Shown here one piece after another: positions 54,593-64,000 of a stretch of DNA of 64,000 nucleotides (its first letter is position 1; each line of letters begins with the position of its first letter). The stretch is from Scalesia atractyloides. Lineage: Eukaryota > Streptophyta > Magnoliopsida > Asterales > Asteraceae. Under the pieces are notes generated by a model, which saw only the letters and a list, made by a program, of their open reading frames with translations, was not told the origin of the DNA and made no database searches. Both the position numbers and the translations under genes were made by a program. The stretch spans positions 48,989,137 to 49,053,136 of the forward strand of contig CAMTDV010000017.1 of NCBI GenBank assembly GCA_947069175.1, read 5' to 3'.

Positions 54593-56961
54593 GGTGATAC
54601 TTTTAAAAGTACATGATCACCAATGTTAAACTCCAAAGGCTTTCGTCGTTTATCTGCATAACTCTTTTGACGACTTTGAGCCGCTAGAAGATTGTTTCGA
54701 ATTTGATGGATCTTATCTGTGGTTTCTTGAATCAATTCTGGACCGGTGATTTGAGCTTCCCCAATTTCGTGCCAACATACTGGAGATCGGCACTTACGAC
54801 CATATAACGCTTCAAAAGGTGCCATGTCGATGCTTGAATGATAGCTGTTGTTGTACGAAAATTCAACTAATGGTAGATGAGCGTCCCAATTACCCTTGAA
54901 GTCTATGACACATGCTCGAAGTATATCTTCAAGAGTTTGAATGGTACGTTCAGATTGTCCATCAGTTTGAGGATGATAAGCGGTACTGAGATCTAATCGT
55001 GTACCCAAAGCGGCTTGTACGGCTTGCCATGTTCGTGAAGTGAAACGACCATCACAATCTGAAATAATGCTTAACGGTACACCATGTCGGCTTACGATTT
55101 CGCTGATGTAAATACGAGCTAGCTTCTCGTTCTTGAAATCTTCGCAGATAGGAATAAAGTGAGCTGATTTTGTAAGACGATCAAAGATTACCCATATAGT
55201 GTCATACCCACCAGAAGTGCGAGGTAACCCGGTAATGAAGTCCATGGTTATGTTTTCCCACTTCCATACAGGTATTTCAGGTTGGACCAGAAGTCCTGAG
55301 GGTCTTTGGTGTTCAGCTTTCACCTTGGAACATGTAAGGCACTTAGAAACAAAAACAGCAATATCCTTTTTCATTCCAGGCCACCAATAGGTGTATCGAA
55401 GGTCTTGATACATCTTATCGGCTCCTGGGTGTATAGAGTATCGTGTTTTGTGAGCCTCATTCATAAGAAATTCACGAAGGTTGTTGTGGTCAGGAATCCA
55501 TATGCGATCTAGATAGTACAGAATACCGTCAGATTTAGTTTCAATTTTAAGTTCAGCTCCACAGGACAGCTCCTTTCGTACGTCGTCTTCCGTTACTGAA
55601 ACATGTTGGGCTTCTCGAATTTGATCTTTAATGTCAGTTATGATTTGCGAACATAGAAGACGAATGGAGTTCACATAACCCTTTCGACTGAGTGCATCAG
55701 CCACCACATTTGCCTTGCCAGGGTGATACCGAATTTCACAGTCGTAGTCATTTAAAAGTTCGACCCATCTTCGTTGCCTCATGTTTAACTCCTTTTGGTT
55801 GAAGATATGTTGAAGACTCTTGTGGTCAGTGTATATTTCACACTTAGTACCGTAGAGATAATGTCTCCATATCTTAAGAGCGAACACAACGGCTCCAAGT
55901 TCTAGGTCGTGGGTGGTGTAGTTCTTCTCATGAGTTTTGAGTTGTCTAGAAGCATAAGCTATCACCTTCCCTCTTTGCATTAGAACACAGCCTAGTCCTT
56001 GCCCTGGCGCGTCGCAATAAACCACGAAGTCATCACAACCTTCAGGAAGAGTGAGAATTGGTACATCACAGAGTTTTTGTTTAAGGGTTTGGAAGGCTTC
56101 TTCTTGTTTGGGTCCCCATATGAAGGGTTTTCCTTTATGAGTTAAAGCCGTGAGTGGTACAGCAATGCGAGAGAAGTTTGAAATGAAACGGCGATAATAA
56201 CCAGCCAAACCAAGGAATGATCTTACTTCAGTTGGTGTACGTGGCGCTTGCCATTCTTGTACCGCTTTGATTTTTGAGGGGTCGACATGTATTCCCTTGT
56301 CATTGACTACATGTCCAAGGAATTGTACCTCTTTTAACCAGAATTCGCATTTGGAAAATTTGGCGTAAAGCTTTTCATTCTCTAGGAGTGTAAGGATGAG
56401 TCGAAGATGCCGTTCATGATCAGACTTAGACTTTGAGTAAATGAGGATGTCGTCGATAAAGACTATAACAAAATGATCGAGATAGGGTTTGCAGACTCTG
56501 TTCATTAAATCCATGAAGACAACTGGAGCGTTGGTTAAACCAAATGGCATGACCATGAATTCATAATGACCATAACGAGTTCGGAAAGCAGTCTTTGGGA
56601 CGTCTTCTTCATGTACTCTGAGTTGATGATAACCAGAACGAAGGTCGATTTTTGAAAAACAGCTGGCGCCTTGAAGTTGGTCAAGAAGATCATCAATGCG
56701 AGGTAATGGATAGCGATTCTTGATCGTTAACTTGTTGAGTTCTCTGTAGTCGATGCACATGCGAAACGTTCCATCTTTCTTCTTCACAAAAAGGACAGGT
56801 GCACCCCAAGGCGGGGAGCTAGGACGTATGAATCCTTTGTCAGTCAACTCTTGCAATTGACTGGCTAGCTCTTGCATTTCAGAGGGGGCTAACCTATAAG
56901 GAGACTTTGCAACTGGTGTAGCACCAGGTATAAGATCGATACGAAATTCGACTTCTCTCAC
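54436..56961 (-). CDS. Element E pol: reverse transcriptase, RNase H, integrase (841 aa)
   Basis: One long open frame. The RT palm has SKIDLRSGYHQL (Asp106) and FIDDILIYS (Asp170/171). RNase H has YCDAPGQGLG (Asp317), HDLELGA (Glu354) and YTDHKSLQ (Asp379), ending in YHPGKANVVADALSRK. The integrase zinc finger has His504, His511, Cys541 and Cys544, and the core DDE is Asp574 (MDFITGLP), Asp635 (IISDCDGRF) and Glu671 (SERTIQ), with 35 residues between the last two. All catalytic residues are present. The first Met is internal to the polyprotein: homology to the pro-RT linker continues upstream in the other frame. The 3' end runs off frame at about 54,500. Confidence 0.93.
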   Translation of the reverse strand: MREVEFRIDLIPGATPVAKSPYRLAPSEMQELASQLQELTDKGFIRPSSPPWGAPVLFVKKKDGTFRMCIDYRELNKLTIKNRYPLPRIDDLLDQLQGASCFSKIDLRSGYHQLRVHEEDVPKTAFRTRYGHYEFMVMPFGLTNAPVVFMDLMNRVCKPYLDHFVIVFIDDILIYSKSKSDHERHLRLILTLLENEKLYAKFSKCEFWLKEVQFLGHVVNDKGIHVDPSKIKAVQEWQAPRTPTEVRSFLGLAGYYRRFISNFSRIAVPLTALTHKGKPFIWGPKQEEAFQTLKQKLCDVPILTLPEGCDDFVVYCDAPGQGLGCVLMQRGKVIAYASRQLKTHEKNYTTHDLELGAVVFALKIWRHYLYGTKCEIYTDHKSLQHIFNQKELNMRQRRWVELLNDYDCEIRYHPGKANVVADALSRKGYVNSIRLLCSQIITDIKDQIREAQHVSVTEDDVRKELSCGAELKIETKSDGILYYLDRIWIPDHNNLREFLMNEAHKTRYSIHPGADKMYQDLRYTYWWPGMKKDIAVFVSKCLTCSKVKAEHQRPSGLLVQPEIPVWKWENITMDFITGLPRTSGGYDTIWVIFDRLTKSAHFIPICEDFKNEKLARIYISEIVSRHGVPLSIISDCDGRFTSRTWQAVQAALGTRLDLSTAYHPQTDGQSERTIQTLEDILRACVIDFKGNWDAHLPLVEFSYNNSYHSSIDMAPFEALYGRKCRSPVCWHEIGEAQITGPELIQETTDKIHQIRNNLLAAQSRQKSYADKRRKPLEFNIGDHVLLKVSPWKGVVRFGRKGKLAPRYVGPFKILERVGPVAYSLIYQKNSTEFTPHSTYQT

Positions 56962-58301
56962 GGGAGGAAGTCCTGAAATGTCTCAAGAAAAACTTGCGGA
57001 AAATATTTTACTACTGGGATGTCTTCAAGTTTCTTCTCCATGGTTCCCTTTTTGACGACATGAGTTAAAAATGCGACATAATTCTTGCGAAGATATTTTT
57101 GGGCTTGAAGACATGACATTAATCTAAGCCCTTTCGATGGGGTTTCTCCAAAGATTCGTGGAGTCTGACCGTTTGAAAGAGGAATGCGTATAAACTTTTC
57201 GTGACATACAACTTCAGGCTGATGTTGGCTGAGCCAGTCTATACCAATTATAATGTCAAATCTTCCCAACTTCATAGGAATGAGGTCAACTGGAAAGTCG
57301 TGGTCGTTTAAGGTGAGAGTACAATTGCGTATAATAGAGTTTAATGAGACCGGTTTTCCGTCAGCAACTTCTACTGTTATGGATTCCATGAGCTTATCAC
57401 GAATTTGGTTTAGAATGGGTTCAAACTCTAAGGACACAAAACTTTTATCCGCGCCAGTATCAAACAACATGGATGCATAACTACCGTTGATAAGAGACGT
57501 ACCGTTAACCACATTGCTGTCAGCTCTAGCCTGATTAGCGTTGATGTTGAAAGCTCTTCCTCTTGCAGGTGGAGGAGCTTGGTTAGCTTGATTCACCGGA
57601 TTTGCTTGGGCTTGAGCATGTATAATGTTCACCAAACGTGGACAAGTGTTTCTAAAGTGGCTTGGGTCTCCACAATTGTAGCAAGCCCGCATAGGTTGCA
57701 CCATGGGATAGTTGGGCTGATAGTATGATTGGGCTAAATGTTGGGTAGGTGGTAGTAGTAGGGGTTGTTGGGCTTGACCCATTATTTGATGGTGGGTTTG
57801 GGTTGAAGGCTGGTGGCGGTTCGTTCGCTGAGGTATGCGACAGGTTTGAACAGTATGACCTGCGCGACCACAGCCAGTGCAATGTTGGCAGGGATGATCA
57901 GGAAAGTGATGGTATTGGCAACGGTTGCATTTTGGTAATGGACCAGAGTACGGCCTTTTATATGGTGCAGGTGAGGGGGCAACTTGGGTAATGGGTGCAG
58001 CAGGGATAGGGTAATTGGTTTGTGTGACAGCGAAGTTTCTGGTGTTACGTTTCCTCTTGTTAGCAAACTTAGAGGAGGAGGTGGAATGGTTTGAAGTTTG
58101 GCCCTCAACGGGGGCTTTCTTTTTCTCCTCTTTAAATTTACCGTTGCGAATTCGATTCTCGGACAGCTCAGTAGCTAGTTCCATAGCAGCTTCAAGTGTT
58201 GCTGGCGAAGTGCTGAGAACTGAATCTTGAATTTTCAAGGGAAGACCTCGAATATAATGCTCGACTAAACGGTAAACTGGGGTGAACAAGTTAGGGACCA
58301 T
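56958..58301 (-). CDS. Element E gag C-terminus, CCHC knuckles and protease (447 aa)
   Basis: The frame opens at 58,301, where gag shifts out of frame. It shows a helical gag end (YIRGLPLKIQDSVLS), a basic linker, Cys/His motifs CTGCGRAGHTVQTC and CYNCGDPSHFRNTC, Gln/Pro-rich linkers, then protease with LFDTGADKSFV, FPVDLIPMKLGRFDIIIGID and HEKFIRIPLSNG. It ends at a stop just after the pro-RT linker begins, one frame away from pol. The methionine at 58,301 is not a natural start. Confidence 0.88.
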   Translation of the reverse strand: MVPNLFTPVYRLVEHYIRGLPLKIQDSVLSTSPATLEAAMELATELSENRIRNGKFKEEKKKAPVEGQTSNHSTSSSKFANKRKRNTRNFAVTQTNYPIPAAPITQVAPSPAPYKRPYSGPLPKCNRCQYHHFPDHPCQHCTGCGRAGHTVQTCRIPQRTNRHQPSTQTHHQIMGQAQQPLLLPPTQHLAQSYYQPNYPMVQPMRACYNCGDPSHFRNTCPRLVNIIHAQAQANPVNQANQAPPPARGRAFNINANQARADSNVVNGTSLINGSYASMLFDTGADKSFVSLEFEPILNQIRDKLMESITVEVADGKPVSLNSIIRNCTLTLNDHDFPVDLIPMKLGRFDIIIGIDWLSQHQPEVVCHEKFIRIPLSNGQTPRIFGETPSKGLRLMSCLQAQKYLRKNYVAFLTHVVKKGTMEKKLEDIPVVKYFPQVFLETFQDFLP

Positions 58302-58861
58302 CGGTTCAACTCTAAAAACCTCTTGTTGTAGGAAGTATGATCTCCCTCCTTTTGCTTCAAAGAATGAAATTCGTCCTCTAATTTTTTAATCTCACTTCTA
58401 GGACAGAATCGTCTAGTCATGACTTCCCTTAACTCCTCCCATGTTAAGGCCATTGCATCTTCGATTCCCCTCTTACCCTTTTCAGTATTCCACCAGGTAA
58501 GAGCTACCCCAAATAGTCTCCCGGTTGCGTATCGTACCTTGCGATCATCGGGACAATCGCAGTTGAGGAAGGTGTTTTCCATTTCCTCAAACCAGTGGAG
58601 GAGAGCAGTGACACCTTCGGTCCCTTCAAATTTAGGAGGATCGCAAGACTTGAAATGTTTATATGAGCACTTTTTGGTAGGCGGGTTGCCGATGTTCTGG
58701 TCTTCTTGCTGGGGAGGATTGGTGGGATTTATGGCGAGAGCTTGTTGTACTTGAACCACAATGTCAGGAAGCACCGCGGCCATTTGTTTTGCGATTTGGG
58801 TGGACAAGCGTTCGTGAGACCTTCCTGATCTTCTACCCCCTCGTTGTTGTCTAGCCGACAT
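58265..58861 (-). CDS. Element E gag N-terminus (198 aa, then frame break)
   Basis: Starts with the ATG at 58,861, an Arg/Gly/Ser-rich head (RQQRGGRRSGRS), a helix QIAKQMAAVLPDIVVQVQ, then the retrotransposon gag domain: FEGTEGVTALLHWFEEME, ALTWWNTEKG, WEELREVMTRRFCP and EDEFHSLKQKEGDHTSY. At about 58,290 the frame breaks and continues in the 447-residue frame. The leader to the primer site is ~790 bp. Confidence 0.88.
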   Translation of the reverse strand: MSARQQRGGRRSGRSHERLSTQIAKQMAAVLPDIVVQVQQALAINPTNPPQQEDQNIGNPPTKKCSYKHFKSCDPPKFEGTEGVTALLHWFEEMENTFLNCDCPDDRKVRYATGRLFGVALTWWNTEKGKRGIEDAMALTWEELREVMTRRFCPRSEIKKLEDEFHSLKQKEGDHTSYNKRFLELNRWSLTCSPQFTV

Positions 58862-59675
58862 CTACAGGAGCATACATAAGAAGATTGTGAGTTTATGGAG
58901 TCTTTTTAGGTGTCATGTGTCTTAAAGAAAATGAAAATAACATAAATATCAATAATGCAACTACATCCATAGGATGTCTTGGGTTTGCTCATGTTGGGCC
59001 TCAAATGTCCCCCATACCTTCACCTGTATAGTCATGTGGGCCCCCATGACTATTGGCTTGGTAGGATTCACATTAGTATTGGCGGTTTAACACTCGCATT
59101 ACCCGAATGAAAACCATGAAATATGTTTACAAGATGTATGGTCGGAATGTGTCCAGGTGTAGACACAATGACAACTCAAAGTGGGGTTAGCTCACACGAC
59201 GTTTGGTATAGCATGCTTTGGCCTAATAGGTACTTCGTACTCTCATCGTTAGTCCCCAGGTAGGCAAACTGGTCCTTTATTTTGGATTTATACGAATGCC
59301 AGCCTAGACAGGACGTTCCGACTACCGGTACTTGTACCCTTCCAGTTACTACATGCCCGTCATGAGAACTCACTTTGATGTGAATTGAAAATACAAAAAT
59401 CATTGCAAAAACAATCATGAAAATGATTTGGTGTGTGCTCGCATGGATATGATATGTTATGAGAATATGATTCATGGTAGGCATTATATAATAATATGTA
59501 CTTATGAACATGCTTGCATAACATTGAATGTAACATTAAACATAAAACATATAATCATCATGAAATTTGGCATGTAACACATAAAAATTTTAAAAATTCT
59601 AATCAACTATAGTATAGGCTCTAAGGGTCTAATAACCTATCCTATTTCCCTATAGTCATGGCTCTGATACCAATC
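58862..59675 (-). other. Leader of element E with primer-binding site
   Basis: Non-coding. The primer site TGGTATCAGAGC (minus) is at 59,661-59,672. The leader shares with element D the flanking blocks GCCTAATA (59,221) and CCTTCCAGTTAC (59,337), around a different inverted repeat: GGTAC (59,229-59,233) with GTACC (59,334-59,338). ORFs in this stretch are not supported. Confidence 0.8.
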
Positions 59676-62343
59676 TGTCACACCCCGACCCGCAGCGGAA
59701 TAAGGGTCGGGGCATAGTTGGGTTATCACCAAAGCTCATGATATTTACTAATATGTTTCATATTTATTTAAGCAAAATTACATCCTCAATAATCCAAACA
59801 TGTTCATACAAATACAAAGAAAAATAATCAACTAAACAATCCATGCTCTAAACCAGTTTATTCTTCTAAGCCAATCCTATGTGTTTCTTGCTGCGACTGG
59901 ATCACCTGTATCATGTGTAAAAATAGGGGTTTTTGGGTCAACATAAGTTGGCGAGTGAACCTTGTTAGATAAACATTTATTGTTGATTTCTTGTTATCTT
60001 TATCATGGAAAAATTGTGCAATAGTCATATGTGAGCAAATGTAAATAATCAAACAATAACAATAACAATAACAATCACAAACAATAACATACAATAACAT
60101 ATGAACTTGCATGAATATATAACATGAATGAAATTGTATATGTTGGCAACGTCACGTTCACGCTCATAATGTAATGGGGAACGGACGGCCTATGATGAAT
60201 GTCTGTGCGATCAAGGCTCAATCAAACGGAGCCGATCGTATGTTGGCAACGCCCGGTTCACGCTCATAATGTAATGGGGAACTGCTCAACGCTCATAATG
60301 TAATGGGGAGCGGCGGCCTATGATATTGCATGTACTGAAAATAATAAATTAAATCTAAACAATAACCACACAAACAGTTGATACAAGTTGAATACACATT
60401 TGTTCATGGATATGATGTATGCACAATGATTTAAATATAATAATTGGTAAGACACATGATACACCCCAAAAACGTGATTAAAACGGGGAATTTGTAGAGA
60501 TTCACTCACATTGGGTGCGTTCGGTTGGAGATGATGAGATGCGCACGAGTTTGAAGGATTGATCAACGAGGATTAACTAACCTAAATAATAACGGAAGGT
60601 ATAGTAAATGAGTGGATTTTATTAATAATTTTAATAGGATTTTTAGATATATTATTGTGAGTTTAAGGCTATTTCCTATCTTTAAAAACATTATTTTTAA
60701 GTATTTTTAATTGATATTAAATCAAATTAAATAAATAAAATAGATAAAAAATGTTGACTTTTGCGTTGACCATTGACCGTTGACTGTTTGACTGTGACTG
60801 TTGACTTTTTGACCGGTTCTATTGTGTGTATGTATGCGCCGGGCAGGACTCGAACCCGAGACCTCCCGTACGCGTGCACGCAGCTCTACCAACTGAGCTA
60901 CGTGTCTAACCCGAAATAATTCTGTTTTTAATTATATTTATGTTCTATTTTAGTATATTCAAAATTCTTTTGTTTTCAAAAAGGGTTTTTAATCATCGAA
61001 CCGGAGTGTGCAACAGGTCTCGAACCCGGGACCTGTGGGTTAGTGTTGCACACAGTCCACCGCTGGACTGTGTGTCTAACCTGGTTAATATACCGATTTT
61101 TATTATACTTAACAACTACCGTGAGTTAATCCGGTTCAGTTAGAAAAATAAAACATCTTTATTACAGAGCATACGTGTGTGTCAAGGATCGAACTCGCGG
61201 CGTGTGATATATGTGTGCACACAGTCCACCGCTGGACTGTGTGTCTAACCCGAGATAATATCCAAATTATATTAAACTTATAAACAACCTACTTCGTCTT
61301 CTTCGTTACCAAATCTTAGACTACGATTACTCTATTGTTTTTTGTTAATTCAATTGATAAACATTCAAATGACTAAAATGAAATGGCAGAGAAGATTTCG
61401 AAAGTAAACATACCTGAGAAACGATTTATCTCAGAATTCCGGCGAAGTCGTCGGCTCTGTTTTCACGGATTTCGTCTGAGCGGACAGATTATCAATTTTG
61501 ATTAGCTAAAAGCGGAATTGAAGCACTGAACAAGAATTACCAGAAGGTTTAAAAGACTATACCGTTTCACAGCGATAATTGGGAACTTTCAGAAGTTTTC
61601 CGACGAGAGTAAATTATCCGATTTCGTCGTCTGAAACTGATTCTGAATGAAGGGTTGGAGTTAACAAAAGCTTAACAACTGATAGACGATGAAAGAAATG
61701 AGAGACTTACTGATTTGATGGAAGACACGGTTTTCCGGCGAAAGTCCGGCGAGTTCAAATTGCTTTTCCGACGAACTGAAAGTGGTGCGAAAGTGAAATT
61801 AAAGGTCTGCAGATGTGTTTGAGTCGCGAGAGGGGACTATGATTGGAGTAATTCAGGAATTGCAGGTTTTCGGTTATTAAAACCGATCAACTCTTGAATT
61901 CAATTCCATTCAAAGCTAAATTGATTGGAGGTGTCGGTGTATCGGTTATTGACAGAAACCGCGAACAATCAAACGTTTTTGGACGTTTGGTGACCGATTT
62001 CGGGTTACAGTTAGCGTAAACAGATCGATTCATGGTTGAACATAAGATTTAATTTATTCCTAGAATTATTAGAAAACATCAAGTGGCGGAGTGGTTATGA
62101 GTGCGCGTGTTAAGTCTTTGAGTCTTTCCGGCTGACCCGGGTTCGAGTCCCGGCAGCCTGTTTTTCATTTTATTTATTTTATTTTTACTTTTTATCACTT
62201 ATAACTTTTATATTCTAGTTTGTTTATTAATTATGCATCATTAAAAATTAAAATTGACATAAATACGCAACGAAACATTTATAACTTGATATTCGATTAC
62301 AAACGAAGCGGGTTTGGAAAACCCGTTTTTGACAAATGTTACA
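59676..62343 (-). repeat. 5' LTR of element E (2,668 bp)
   Basis: Near-identical to 51,498-54,156, with a few dozen at most single-base and small indel differences seen by eye. It carries the same four tRNA-like units and the same CGCTCATAATGTAATGGGGA repeats (60,159-60,310). It is followed by the TSD TATCA. Confidence 0.95.
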
Positions 62344-62348
62344 TATCA

Positions 62349-64000
62349 CTGACCATGGCGAAAGTTAGGCCAAATTAATCACCCTTTGACCATACCCGGT
62401 CGGCTAGCGCGACTAGCTCGGGTGGGCCTTGTCGGGCCCAGTAGTACTACTTATAATTTCTCCGCTATCTAACCCAATACTAACGATCCGAGAGTTTGTC
62501 GAGGACTTCCGTGATATAGCTGCTTAGTGACCATAACGTACATTAACATTAACTTAGTTACCGAGTAGTTTAACGACGTTAATTTCGCATAAAGTAAAAA
62601 GATAGAGTTATAGAATGTATACATGTTTCTCCCCCTGTTGTTTAAAACCGGATAAAATAGGGGCCGTGAACTCACCTTTAATTGTTCGGTTAGTGTAACA
62701 CAGAAGTAGCAAATGATGGGACCGCTAATTGCGTCCTAACATGTCAATCGATTTAAAGTTAGTGTGTGAACACACTGATACAAACCCTACGCATAACTAG
62801 CACACAACGCGGCACACATAATAACAAATTCGAAAACACAATCATGCATCCAAAGTATCATCATACCAAAATAGTGATCAAACCAACTTGTCATAAACAC
62901 AGATCAACTCATACAACACTTTGGTACACACATACGCAAGTTATCATGTTTCAGCTTGTACGCTCATAACTAGGCTGTTTTCGAGGATTTTTATAAAATA
63001 GTTTCAACGTTCTAAAACTTCCAATTTTTTAACAGGAGGTGTCAACTAAACTGTAGAATTTTATGTATACTTTTCAAGTCCTAACACTTTACCAATTATT
63101 TATAAACATTTATATACTAGGCTGCAGTCAGACTCGTCGCTTTCAGACTGCAGTCCACGGGAAAAATTATTTAAAATTCATCGTTCATCCAATTAACAAA
63201 ATTCTAGTGGGAGTTTTCCGGAAATTCCCGTCTCCAGTTACTGTCCAAATTTCGTGACCCAACCCTCTACAGATTATGAGATCCGACTCGATAAACAACT
63301 AGCAAATTTTCAGAATTTACGCAGCTTCAGCTGCTGCACTTAAATGACCACTTAAAAATAGCAAACGACCTCAGAAAAATATGAATCTTGCGCCATTAGA
63401 AGCGTTTTTCAAAAATACAAGTTTTAGGCTTCAGAAAATCAACTTTTCGATAAATAATGATCAGGTTACAGCCAATTGAAGTTGGCTGTAAATGCCATTC
63501 AGCAACCTGTTTTCGACTTTTATCGCAATAGAACACGCTTAAACGATCAAGACGCTAAGTAATAATGATCAAGAACAGGTTTATTTGTCACATACCATCA
63601 TGTACATCAATATTCATGCAAACCCTAATCATATAATATGATTTCTATCGCTAAAACGCAGCCTATGATTTTTGTATTCATCCTAAGATCACAATCGCAA
63701 AAACTCGCACAATTATCCGAACTAATCATAAATGATAACACTTTTTATACCAATGATCCTAACAATACATATAATCATGATCAAGATTACACAAACCCTA
63801 ATGTGATTTGTAAAACAATTAAAACCCTAACCTTGAAACGATGAAGATTAGCGAACCGGGACAAGATTGGAAATCAATCCGGGGTTGGAGGCTTGTGCGA
63901 TCGAGAGGGGGGGGGGCTGCCGTCGGCTTTCTTGGTGCTAGGGTTTCTTGTTGTTTTTTTTAAACATAACTCATGCATACATGTATATATATAGCACAAG
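62349..64000. other. Right flank of element E, unassigned
   Basis: No gene is recognised. Short ORFs at 62,766-62,969 and 63,638-63,844 lack family resemblance. The sequence has LTR-like style (AAACCCTAA repeats at 63,620-63,840, CCCGGTCGGCTAGCGCGACTAG near 62,396, TATATATATAG near the window end) and may be an older LTR split by E. A run of 11 G lies at about 63,907-63,917. Confidence 0.4.

Larger units (their letters stand above)
51498..62343 (-). mobile_element. Ty3/gypsy retrotransposon 'E', minus strand, nearly complete
   Basis: A 10.85-kb element with two ~2.66-kb LTRs. The TSD is near-perfect (TATCT at 51,493-51,497, TATCA at 62,344-62,348). On the minus strand: iMet primer site (59,661-59,672), leader, gag, CCHC knuckles, protease, RT, RNase H, integrase and chromovirus-type tail, then polypurine tract AAAGTAGGGGATAC next to the 3' LTR. 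The LTRs are almost identical, so insertion is recent compared with D. Three frame breaks (about 58,290, 56,970 and 54,500) disable the polyprotein unless they are sequence errors. It is the same broad lineage as D. Confidence 0.95.

Noticed and set aside
62766..63844. Short ORFs in the right flank as genes
   Set aside because: No recognisable motif, AT-rich LTR-like surroundings and lengths expected by chance.

Overview
This is a eukaryotic, plant nuclear window made mostly of transposable elements around one host gene. The evidence for a plant is a spliced glutamate receptor-like (GLR) gene with GT-AG introns, plant-type Ty3/gypsy and Ty1/copia LTR retrotransposons primed by initiator tRNA-Met, a piece of plastid 16S rRNA gene in nuclear DNA, and plant LINE and hAT relics. 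LTRs of 2.5 to 2.9 kb and the polyprotein style would fit a repeat-rich eudicot such as Asteraceae, but that family assignment is inference.

Positions 1 to 32,440 are one nest of LTR elements, resolved here by target-site duplications (TSDs). The oldest layer is LTR 'F' (11,726-12,732 and 30,839-31,769) beside a decayed SANT/Myb-like ORF. F is split by copia-like element 'C' (12,733-30,838, TSD AAATC). C is split by gypsy element 'D' (15,599-29,187, TSD TTGTT/CTGTT). D's gag is split by short copia-like element 'B2' (22,527-25,457, TSD ATTAC). A second B copy, 'B1', abuts F at 11,725. B1 is itself split by gypsy LTR 'G' (ending at 2,924) and by copia-like element 'A' (3,241-10,143, TSD AACGG). 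A carries gag without pol. B and C carry unrecognised acidic and coiled-coil ORFs where pol is expected.

Positions 32,440 to 41,300 hold a complete 2,930-bp solo LTR 'H' (TSD AAAAT), a non-autonomous hAT element (8-bp TSD CGTGATAT), AT-rich intergenic DNA and an L1-type LINE relic. The GLR gene lies at 41,342-45,762 on the + strand in six exons. Its last exon has an apparent 1-bp deletion that moves the fourth membrane segment and the C-tail out of frame.

Positions 46,880 to 51,500 hold an RTE-type LINE relic split by a plastid 16S fragment, a possible Helitron-like segment, a 24-bp minisatellite and three related hairpins. Positions 51,498 to 62,343 are a relatively young gypsy element 'E' on the - strand with nearly identical 2.66-kb LTRs and three reading-frame breaks. 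Each E LTR carries four tRNA-like segments, three of them in a ~170-bp tandem.

The most unusual signals are non-coding: tRNA-like units inside gypsy LTRs; an array of about eleven AAGTTCGGTCGAACTT palindromes at ~41-bp spacing in the A leader, also present in the A and B LTRs; a GTGTRCGGT array in the C leader, also present in the C LTR; and a leader hairpin shared by D and E.
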